Positions 54,973 through 64,000 of a DNA stretch of 64,000 nt are shown here, one piece after another. The notes below the pieces were generated by a model that was given only the letters and a program-made list of their open reading frames with translations, was not told the DNA's origin and made no database searches. The stretch is from Cinnamomum chago (taxonomy: Eukaryota; Streptophyta; Magnoliopsida; Laurales; Lauraceae): positions 3,316,501 through 3,380,500 of the forward strand of contig CP142453.1 of assembly GCA_038049695.1 (NCBI GenBank), written 5' to 3'. Made by a program: the position numbers and the translations under genes. How positions within the stretch are numbered: position 1 is the stretch's first letter; every line of letters begins with the position of its first letter.

Positions 54973-57900
54973 CTCCCCCTCAAGCTGGTTTGAAGATATC
55001 TTCCATAGCCAGCTTGCCAATTAGTCTGTTGAACTGTCTTATAGGAGGTCCCTTTGTAAACACATCTGCAACTTGCTCAGTAGTCGGAATGTATGGCATA
55101 CAGATTAAGCCGTTTTCGAGCTTTTCCTTGATGAAGTGTTTGTCTACTTCCACGTGCTTTGTTCTGTCATGAAGCACTGGATTGTGAGCAATCGAAATAG
55201 CAGCTTTATTGTCACAGTATACTTTCATAGGCAACGGATTATAGATCTTCAAGTCGTCCAATTGTCTCTTAATCCACAACACCTCACAGATTCCATGAGC
55301 AACGGATCTAAACTCAGCCTCTGCACTGCTTCTTGCTACCACAGTCTGTTTTTTACTCCGCCAGGTGACAAGATTACCTCCAACAAAGGTGCAGTAGCCA
55401 GAAGTTGACCGTCTATCAGTAGCACTCCCAACCCAATCCGCATCTGTATAGGCTTCAACTTGCAAATGTCCATGATTTTTGAATAGTAGACCTTTCCAGG
55501 GGTCCCCTTTAGATATCGGAGAATTCTGTAGACTACATCAAAGTGTTCTTGTCCAGGTGAATGCATGAACTGGCTAACCATGCTGACTGCGAAAGCTATA
55601 TCTGGACGTGTATGTGACAAGTAGATTAGTCTTCCAACAACTCTTTGATACTGCTCTCTATTCAGAACTTCTTCAACTTTCGAGGGCTGCAGCTTGAGGT
55701 TGGGCTCAATGGGTGTCTCGGCTGGTTTACACCCTAGCAGACCTGTCTCACCAAGTAAATCAAGAACATATTTACGTTGGTTAACAAATATACCTTCTTT
55801 GGATCTACCAAATTCCATTCCAAGAAAGTATTTCAATGCACCCAAATCCTTGATCTCGAAGTTAGCTGCAAGTCGCTTTTTCAGTCTATTCAATTCTTCA
55901 TTGTCATCACCTGTCAGGACTATGTCATCCACGTAGATAATTAAGACTGCAACCTTGCCTTCTCTACTGTGTTTGTAGAACATAGTATGGTCAGCTTGAC
56001 TCTGAGAGTAGCCACAACTCTTCACAGCTTTCCCAAATCTTTCAAACCAAGCTCTAGGGGACTGTTTGAGACCATATAAAGATTTTTTTAGTCTACAGAC
56101 TTTATTTGGTCCCAAATTTCCCTCAAACCCTGGTGGTAGATTCATAAAGATCTCCTCCTCAAGATCTCCATTTAAAAAAGCATTTTTTACATCTAACTGG
56201 TGTAATGGCCAGTTGAAATTCACAGCCAAATATAACAAGATTCTGATTGAGTTTATCTTGGCTACAGGAGCAAAGGTTTCCTGATAATCAATTCCATAGG
56301 TCTGGGTAAACCCTTTTGCTACTAGTCGTGCCTTATACCTCTCTATGCTACCATCAGCTTTACATTTCACAGTAAAGACCCACTTGCAACCTACTGTTTT
56401 TTTCTCCTTAGGTAAATCAACTATCTCCCAAGTACCGCTTCTTCTAAGAGCATTCATCTCTTCCATCACTGCTAATTTCCAATTCGGATCATTAAGAGCT
56501 TCCTTAATGTTTCTTGTGACAAACAAGTGTGAGATTTTTGAGGTAAAAACCCTATGAGTATGAGAGAGTTTTTCATAGGAAATGTAGTTGGCAATGGGAT
56601 ATTTGGGATTCCTCTTAAGAGTTCGAGTACCTTTCCTTACAGCTATAGGAATATCAAGGTCTGATTGTTCTTGATTAAGAGAAGCAACATATCAAAACTA
56701 TCAGGAGATCCAGTTCCCGAAGGTCGAGATTGATCATTTCCAAGAGGAATAGACTGATTTTGGCTCTTTTGATGAGGTCTTCTCCAAGTATAAACCAGAA
56801 GCTCAGTATTGGACATTTTTGTGCCCGGTTGTAGTGATTCTCCCCCTACTTCAAATACAGTAATGTTTTGCACTAGATGACTAGGATTTCTTTCATTGTT
56901 TTCATTGGTTTTATCACATTGTTCCTGACTTTGAATTTCGGGAATAATAGTAGGGCGAGAAGAATGTGGTGAAGTAGTCAAAATTATATTTGGTAAAGGA
57001 GTAGGAGATAAATCCCAAAAATTTCCTTCCATCACCTCATTCTCCCCCTGAAGAGAATTTTTGTGAAAGTAGGATTTAGTTTCAAAGAAAGAGACATCCA
57101 GACTTACATAAAAACTTTTGTTTTGGGGGTTATAGCACTTATATCCCTTTTTATTAGAAGCATACCCTATGAAAACACGTTTTTCAGCCCAAGGATCAAG
57201 TTTGGACTGAGTGTGATTGGGTATATGAACAAAAGCTATGCAGCCAAAAACCTTTAGGGGTAAATCCGAGGATATCCTTGATAAGGGAAATTGTTTTTGA
57301 AAACATTCTAATGGCGTGCTATATCTTAAAACATGCGTAGGCATTCTGTTAATCAAATAAGTGGCTGTTAAAACAGCTTCCCCCCAAAGATATTTTGGAA
57401 CATTCATTGAAAACATTATAGCACGAGCCACCTCAAGTAAATGTTTATTTTTTCGTTCAGCAATTCCATTTTGTTGAGGGGTATCCACACAAGTAGACTG
57501 ATGATGGATACCTTTCTCCTTCAAAAAACTCCCCAAAAGGTCGTTAAAATACTCGGTTCCATTATCAGTGTGAAAAATGCTAATTTTTGCTTGAAACTGA
57601 GTTTCAACCATTGTGTACAAATTCTTAAAAATTGTTTGAACCTCAGATTTTTCATTCATCAAATAAACCCAACATAAACGGGTATGATCATCTACGAAGG
57701 TAACAAACCATTTTTTCCTAGAGATAGTAGTGACTCTTGAAGGTCCCCAAACATCACTATGTATTAAATAAAATGGTTTTGAAGAAGTATAAGGTTTTGG
57801 CAAATAAGTAGTACGATGACTCTTAGATAAACAACAACTTCCAAAATAGAATGACGACAAATCCAAACCCTTAAATAAAGTAGGAAACAAATGTTTAAGA

Positions 57901-59480
57901 TATGGAAAGCTAGGATGTCCTAGTCTTAAATGCCAAAGCATTATTTGTTCATACACAGAAGTAGAACTAACACTACTAAGGCCCTGGGCCCTTTTATTAC
58001 TGGAGGAGTCGCCATCAAAGTAGTAAAGTCCATCTATTATCTTAGCACTGCCAATCCTCTTCCCCGAGTTCCGGTCCTGAAATTTACAGTAAGAATCACA
58101 GAAAAGTACACGACAATTAGAGTCTTTGGTTAGTTTACGCACAGACAAAAGGTTACAGGCTAGTTTAGGGACATGGAGAATAGATTTAAGATCTATATTC
58201 TCAGATAATTTTATCAAACATTTTCCTGCAATAGGTGAGAAACTACCATCGGCAATTTTAATTTTTTCAAGGCCAGAACATGGGGAGTAAGTGCTAAAAA
58301 GATTGGAAAGACTTGTCATATGATCAGAGGCTCCAGAATCGATGATCCATGGAGCAGAATTTAAACAACGAGAAAGGGCATTAAGTGCACTACCTGTTTG
58401 TGCAAGAGAAACACTAGGAATACCAAATGAGGAAGTAGATTTTAGTAGCTTCAGAAGGTGATCCATCTGCTCATTGCTGAAGGGACTTGTCTCAGCTTCA
58501 GTGGCAGTAGGAACCACACGGCTATTTCTGTCACCAGGCTTGGTACTCTTCCAATTCGCTGGTTTTCCATGGATTTTCCAGCAGTTTTCTCGAGTATGGC
58601 GCGGTTTGTTGCAGTAGTCGCACCAGACCCGTGGCTTCTCTTCAGATTCTCGCTGAAAATTGGCGGCTTTATTAGCAGCAGTCTCGGCAACAACTAGGGC
58701 AGAACTCTCAACAGGCCCATAGGTAGTCTTCTTCCCCAACATTACATGTCTGCGGCTCTCTTCTCGTCGAACCTCAGCAAACACCTCACCAATTGGAGGA
58801 AGTGGAGTCCTGCCAATGATCCGTCCCCATACTTCATCAAATTCCACGTTTAGCCCAGCCAGGAATTTGTAAATACGATGAGCCTCCACGGTCTGTTAGT
58901 GATTGGCATCTACGGTGGATTTCCATTCATAATCATTGAACAAATCCAAATCCTGCCAAAGGCGCTTCAATGAATTGAAATACTTGGTGATCGAGTCCTC
59001 TCCCTGCCGAAATTCACCAAGTTTCAGAGTCAATTCGTATACCTGAGACTGATTTCCCAAATCAGAGTACATCTGATTCACATTGTCCCAGAGCTCTTTG
59101 GCCGTGGAGTAGCACATATAGTTGGAGCTGATTTCCTCATCCATGGAGTTCACAAGCCAAGTCATCACCATTGAGTTTTCTGCATCCCAAGTCACGTATG
59201 TTGGGTCCTGCGGTGCTGGTGCCTTCTTGTCTCCCGTTAGGTACCCAATCTTTCCCCGCCCTCTGATATACATCCGAACAGACTGGGACCACCGTAAATA
59301 ATTTTCACCACTGAGGCGAATAGTGGTAATCTGAACAGAGTAAGAATCGATATTGGAGTGGGTTGCAGGATTGGTTGGCCGGGTTGTGAAAGGCAGGCTT
59401 GACACAGAGGAACCGTCAGACATGGCTAATTTGTGCAGAAAAGAGACTAAGGTTTTTTTTTTCTCTGAATTTCTTAGGAA

Positions 59481-59493
59481 GGCTCTGATACCA
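59481..59493 (-). other. copia primer binding site
   Basis: TGGTATCAGAGCC on the minus strand, directly after the LTR, complementary to the 3' end of initiator-Met tRNA as is usual for plant copia elements. Confidence 0.92.
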
Positions 59494-59725
59494 TGTGAAC
59501 TTGAAAGAAATAATTCTGTATTCTGTGTATTTCACAAGTTTACATAGGTTCTCTTTATAGGAGAGAATACAAGCACAACATCAGGAAACTGATTACAATA
59601 GCTAGCTGGCCTAACTAATTTTCTAATTTACAGCATTGATCAATATTCTAGTTACAGTAACTGTTTACAGCTAATAGAACTCCTAATATTTGGTAATCTT
59701 ACTAGCAAATCTTTATTTTTCAACA
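59494..59725 (-). repeat. 5' LTR of the copia element, shared with a partial second copy
   Basis: 232 bp, 3 differences from the other LTR. On its inner side is the primer binding site; on its outer side, instead of host DNA, is the 3' end of another internal region. Confidence 0.93.
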
Positions 59726-59857
59726 CTCCCCCTCAAGCTGGTTTGAAGATATCTTCCATAGCCAACTTGCCAATTAGTCTGTTGAACTGTCTTATAGGAG
59801 GTCCCTTTGTAAACACATCTGCAACTTGCTCAGTAGTCGGAATGTATGGCATACAGT
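59726..59857 (-). mobile_element. 3' end of a second copia copy sharing the LTR
   Basis: About 132 bp nearly identical to 54,973-55,104 (polypurine tract plus the RNase H tail, with PTTEQVADVFTKG), then homology stops abruptly. The layout LTR-internal-LTR-partial internal is what recombination between tandem copies followed by deletion would leave. Fossil fragment. Confidence 0.85.
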
Positions 59858-60444
59858 ATGGTTGGATGATTTTCAGGAGTGGATTTCTAGATCCCTTTTT
59901 CACGACTTCTTGTTGTTTTTCTTTAGTGGAATTTCTTTGTGCTTTACACGCACAAACCAAAAGGTCTTTTCGATGGCTTCCTTGGCAGTGAAGTTTTGTA
60001 GAGGTTTGACAGCGAAGTTTTATAGAGGTTGCGTTCCTCATTGCCATTGGCCAGTGTGATAGTGCAATTTTGAACCTACAATTTTCAAGTGCAAACCGTG
60101 ATCATAGGCCAACTAAGCTACCCCTCAGGGTTACATGGGAATCTAGATTTTCTTTTGCCTTTTCACTGTCCTTGACTCACTTGAAACCTGATCCATTGTG
60201 GGAATCACGCAGCTGTCCCTATGGTAAGAGCACTCGCTCCCATAGCTCCATCCAAATATCGATCCCTTGACGTTTCCTTTAACTATCCTGGCCACGGTGC
60301 TAATTAGCAAAAAAAAAAAAAAACACGACCCATTATATTTTGCACCCAGAAGTAAAGCCTGGTCTCGTCCATGACCGATCAGGATTCAGTCAATTAAAAT
60401 TGGGTCCGAGTACCCGAATTGTTTACATCCTTGTTGTGAACAAC
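59858..60444. other. spacer, nothing recognised
   Basis: Short unrelated open frames only; begins with TATGGTTGG at the break of the copia fragment. Confidence 0.5.
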
Positions 60445-60452
60445 GAAAATAC

Positions 60453-60681
60453 ATAATCCCAAAGTGATTGGCCGAGTGGTCAGGACCACGATTTCTCCCT
60501 CTTCCATAACTAGAAGTCTTTGTATCGACCCCCGGTTCTCCCTTCTTCAATAATCGAAAGTTGAGTCTACTAGTGCTACCACATTTGGGCTATAGGGGTG
60601 TTAACCCCGCTTCTATCTGGGCTTGGAGGGATTAGTCCAGCCCAAAGGGTTGGGAACCCTCCGATAGCAAAAAAAACCATG
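60453..60681 (+). mobile_element. tRNA-derived SINE, copy 2
   Basis: Box A GGCCGAGTGG at 60,470-60,479, box-B-like TGTATCGACCCC near 60,521, GAGTCTACTAGTG and GGAGGGATTAGTCCAGC words shared with copy 1, then an A8 run. Possible 8-bp duplication GAAAATAC at 60,445-60,452 and 60,682-60,689. Opposite orientation to copy 1. Confidence 0.78.
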
Positions 60682-60689
60682 GAAAATAC

Positions 60690-60904
60690 CATTCTCATTG
60701 TGACCCATTGGACTAAAAATATTTTTTTTTCAATCATCTCTTGCTAGATTAGAGTCCACTAAAAGGAGGACTGTTTGTTGTCATAAATTCCAGTAAAGAA
60801 ACAGGCCCTAACAATCCTATCTCTTTTTTTATCAAAAAAGAAAAACCTTATTTTTGCCCAAAATAATAGTTAGAACTAAAATAATTGAGCATGAATAATA
60901 CTTA
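60690..60904. other. spacer
   Basis: AT-rich; nothing recognised. Confidence 0.4.
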
Positions 60905-61759
60905 GACACGGGCACGTATATAAATCAGTGTCCAGCTCAACAGCAAGAAGGAGAAATGGCTGCTGCTCCCAGCTGAAATGAAGAAGAAGACACAGCAGCA
61001 GAGTAACAGTAGCAGCTCCAAGTATTCCTCCAGCAGAAAATCAGTAGCTCAGAAGAGAGGGAAGGAGAGAGCGTGAGAGATGAAATGGTAGCTGCTGCAC
61101 TCCAAAGCTCTCCCAGCACAGAGTCAGTGGCTCCCAGGTGAATTTCAGCACAGCAACTCAGCAAGAGAAAGAAGAAGGGAATGAAGAGTAGGGCTGCAGT
61201 AGCTTCAAGGGGATTCCAGCACAGTCACAGTAACAGGGGCTGTCGTTTGGAAGAGAGATTTGAGGGAGATGAGAAGAGAGGAATGAAGGAAAAACAGTTG
61301 CTGGAAGTTTTCTTGGGAAAGGGGCTGGCATAGGGATTAGGGTTCTTGGGATAAGAGATGATTTATAGCTTAGGGGGAGATGATTAAGGAAAGGTTTAGC
61401 CTTTGGGTTATCATGCAATTAGGGTTAGGGTTAGGGGTAGTCTGGTCTATTGGTAGGAATCTTCTAGAAGAGCACCATTAAACACTAAACCCACCCTAAT
61501 TAATTAATTAAACCCACTAAGGACCTATCTAACTCTATTAGACCCTAGGATTAACAAAACCTCCTACTAACCACAAAGCTAACTCAACTAAGCTAGTCTA
61601 ACAAAAAACTTAGGAGATCAACTAATCTCTCAAATCAACCCCTAATTAGCCCAATTAAATAGTAATTAGCCATGATTAGCATAAATTAGTATAAATTAGC
61701 AAAGATTAGTCTATAAAATAGCAATTAGAGGGCCCACTAAGGGTGGGGCCTCACATCAT
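60905..61759 (-). repeat. 3' LTR of the gypsy element (limits approximate)
   Basis: Follows the purine-rich TTTGGGGACCAAATG and starts near TGATGTGAGGCCCCACC. A TATAAAT word at 61,361-61,367 sits in the expected place, with AACCCTAATCCC just downstream. The far end is not defined because the second LTR is outside the window. Confidence 0.45.
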
Positions 61760-64000
61760 TCCTTTTAAAACATTTGGTCCCCAAATGTAAAAACAAAATT
61801 AGAACATACCTGAGGTAGAAGATGTGGGTAGTCCTTCTCTACCTTGTCGCGTAGCTCCCATGTAGACTCCTCCGGAGTGTGATGCTCCCACTGAACCTTC
61901 ACCCAATGAATGGTTCGGGTCCGGAGCACCTGCTCCTTGGTGTCGATGATCGCAACTGGTTTGGCGACGTACGAAGCGTCTGGCTGGATGCTGAGTGGCT
62001 GATGATAGAGAATGTGCGTCGGGTCCTCTACGTACTTCTTCAGCATGGAGACGTGGAACACGTCGTGCACTCCTGAAAGCTCTGGGGGTAGCTAAAGCTT
62101 GTAAGCAACATCTCCAACTCTCGACTTAATCTCGAACGGTCCAACATATCTCCGCGCTAACTTACCCTTCTCATCAAACCTCAGGGTACCTCTGGCCGGA
62201 GAAACCTTCAGGAAAACTCTGTCTCCCTTCTCGAACTCGAGAGGTCTGCGCCGGTTGTCTGCATAGCTCTTCTGTCGGCTACGGCTGACCTTCAGGTTCT
62301 CAACTATCTGCCGAACATTCTCACTGGTGTCGCTGACTATGGAGGGTCCATGGAAACTCCTGACACCAACTTCTTCCCAGCAGACTGGGGTCTTGCATAT
62401 TCTCCCGTACAAAGCCTCGAACGGTGCCATCTTGATGCTCGCATGGTAGCTGTTGTTGTAGGCGAACTCACAAAGTGGCAAGGAATCCTCCCAGATCTCT
62501 TTGAAGTCCAAGACACAAGCTCTCAACATGTCCTCGAGTGTCTGGTTGGTGCGCTCTGTCTGTCCGTCTGTCTGAGGATGATAAGCTGTGCTGAAGCTCA
62601 ACTTGGTGCCCAAGGCCAGATGTAGACTCTCCCAGAAATGAGAAGTGAAACGCGGGTCTCTGTCCGAAACAATCGAAGCTGGAACTCCGTGCAAAGTAAC
62701 GATCTGGTCCACATACAACTTAGCAAGGACATCGAGTCCTGCTCTCATCGAGACTGGCAAGAAATGGGCTGACTTAGTCAGTCGATCCACAATCACCCAA
62801 ATACCGTCGTGGCGTCTCCTGGTGGCTGGGAGTCCTGCGATGAAGTCCACGGTGATATGTTCCCACTTCCACTGAGGTATCTCGAGTTGATGAAGTAGTC
62901 CTGGCGGCTTCTGGTGTTCGACCTTGATCTGTTGACATGTCAAACACTTGGAGACATAGCGAGCTATCTCCTTCTTCATGTTGTTCCACCAGTAGTAGCT
63001 CCTCAGGTTCTGGTACATCTTGGTGCTGCCGGGGTGAATCGAGTATCTGCTATGGTGTGCATCTGCAAGGATCTCGTCCTTCAGCTCCTGAATATATGGC
63101 ACGCACAATCGGTCCTGATAGTAGAGCACTCCTCCAATCAACCTGAACTCTGGCATTTGGTCAATCTGCTCGATCACTCTGACAAGCTTGGGATCGTTGC
63201 GTTGACTGTCCTTGACCTTGCCTAGCAACTCTGGTTCCCATGCGGACATGGTAGCAAGCAAGACTCTCGCTGAGCGGCTGAAATTGAACGTCTAAGCTGC
63301 TGAAGACGTCGGTCCACACACCCTCTGCTATTAGAAAACTGACGAGAGCGGTCTTCCTGCTCAATGCATCGGCTACGACATTCACCTTACCAGGATGGTA
63401 TTTGATAGAGAAGTCGTAATCCTTGATGTACTCCATCCATCTCCTCTGCCGGTTGTTGAGGTCGTTCTGAGTGAACAGGTACTGCAAACTGCGATGATCT
63501 AAGTGCACTTCGAACTTCTCGTCGTAGAGATAGTGCTGCCACAACTTCAAAGCAAAAACGACCGCTGCAAGCTCCAGGTCGTGAGTGGCGTACTTCTTCT
63601 CGTGCTCTTTCAATTGCCGCGATCCATAGGCAATGACCTTGCCCTCCTGCATCAGAACACATCCAAGACCGGTCCCTGAAGCGTCGGTGAAGACTACAAA
63701 TCCACCGTTACCAGAAGGTAAAGACAAGATAGGTGCTATCGTCAATCTCTCTTTCAGCTCTTAAAGCTGTTCTCGCAAGCATCGGACCAAACGAACGGTA
63801 CATCCTTCCGTGTTAGCTTGGTCAACGGTGCTGAGATCGTGGAGAAACTCTTGACGAATCTGCGGTAGTAGCCTGCTAAGCCGAGAAAACTCCTAATCTC
63901 TGTGGCATTCTTCGGTCTCGCCTAGTTCGTCACTGCTTTTATCTTCGATGGATCCACTGCTAGTCCATCCTTGGAGATGATGTGTCCAAGGAAGACTACT
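60905..64000 (-). mobile_element. Ty3/gypsy chromovirus-like element, 3' half (runs off right edge)
   Basis: Minus strand, from right to left: end of reverse transcriptase (~63,750-64,000), RNase H (~63,400-63,740; [27 protein letters not shown]), integrase (~62,100-63,250; HHxxH-type zinc region with [43 protein letters not shown]), and a chromodomain-like tail (~61,790-62,070; VFHVSMLKKYV, VKVQWEHHTPEESTWE). The 3' LTR follows. RT-RNH-INT order identifies Ty3/gypsy; the tail suggests the Tekay/Del group. Broken at about two to four places. Its 5' part is outside the window. Confidence 0.88.

Larger units (their letters stand above)
54741..59725 (-). mobile_element. Ty1/copia LTR retrotransposon, young
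   Basis: Two 232-bp LTRs (54,741-54,972 and 59,494-59,725) with TG...CA ends and 3 differences (about 1.3%), implying an insertion of roughly half a million to a few million years depending on the clock. Minus-strand order: primer site TGGTATCAGAGCC, gag (~58,900-59,420), zinc knuckle (WCDYCNKPRHTRENCWKIHG), protease (WIIDSGASDHMT), integrase (HLRLGHPS, HTDNGTEYF), reverse transcriptase (YVDDIVLTGD), RNase H (YTDADWVGS), polypurine tract GAGGGGGAG. Looks almost whole, with about three breaks. It lies ~0.75 kb upstream of the possible CALS9 promoter in the same orientation. Confidence 0.94.

Overview
The window is plant nuclear DNA: AT-rich, with GT-AG spliced exons, plant LINE, copia, gypsy, hAT, Tourist, Helitron and tRNA-SINE families. 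Protein similarity recalled from Arabidopsis places its one host gene as a callose synthase of the CALS9/GSL10 type. The many short GTGGGNCCC-rich repeats resemble what I recall of magnoliid genomes, but assignment below 'angiosperm' is a weak inference.

The host gene runs on the minus strand from about 53,990 (possible TATA box) and off the left edge. Its ATG is at 53,066. I could place 21 consecutive coding exons (53,066 down to 449). Their phases fit together into one open frame of 2,283 nt, residues 1-761 of a protein that is normally about 1,900 residues long. These cover the Vta1-like and FKS1-like cytosolic N-terminus and the first cluster of membrane helices. The catalytic glucan synthase domain lies outside the window. 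The exons occupy 2.3 kb of some 52.6 kb. Introns 1, 2, 3, 7, 9, 12, 13, 19 and 20 are each 2-12 kb and are filled with mobile elements; the other introns are 70-760 bp. One junction, the donor of exon 18, reads CAG|GA instead of CAG|GT.

Intron content from left to right: RTE-type LINE remnants (1.8-2.7 kb, 12.6-13.2 kb); a Helitron-like element (3.9-7.2 kb); a non-autonomous hAT with perfect 8-bp duplications (7.3-8.2 kb); a 411-bp long-inverted-repeat element (18.1-18.5 kb); a 5'-truncated L1 (19.1-22.4 kb) next to a Tourist-like MITE; a probable solo LTR (23.2-25.8 kb); a nearly full-length L1 with 17-bp duplications (28.5-34.5 kb) nested inside a second hAT copy (27.6-34.8 kb); LTR-derived sequence (34.8-37.2 kb and 39.9-41.3 kb); a third hAT copy and two adjacent Tourist-like MITEs (42.6-44.3 kb); a Helitron abutting a tandem array of eight ~146-bp units (45.9-48.7 kb); and a copia LTR-gag fossil in intron 1 (50.5-52.7 kb).

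Upstream of the gene lie a tRNA-derived SINE (54.1-54.3 kb), a young Ty1/copia element in the gene's own orientation (54.7-59.7 kb) followed by a piece of a second copy sharing its LTR, a second SINE copy (60.5-60.7 kb), and the 3' half of a Ty3/gypsy chromovirus (about 60.9 kb to the right edge). No tRNA, rRNA, CRISPR or bacterial-type operon was seen.
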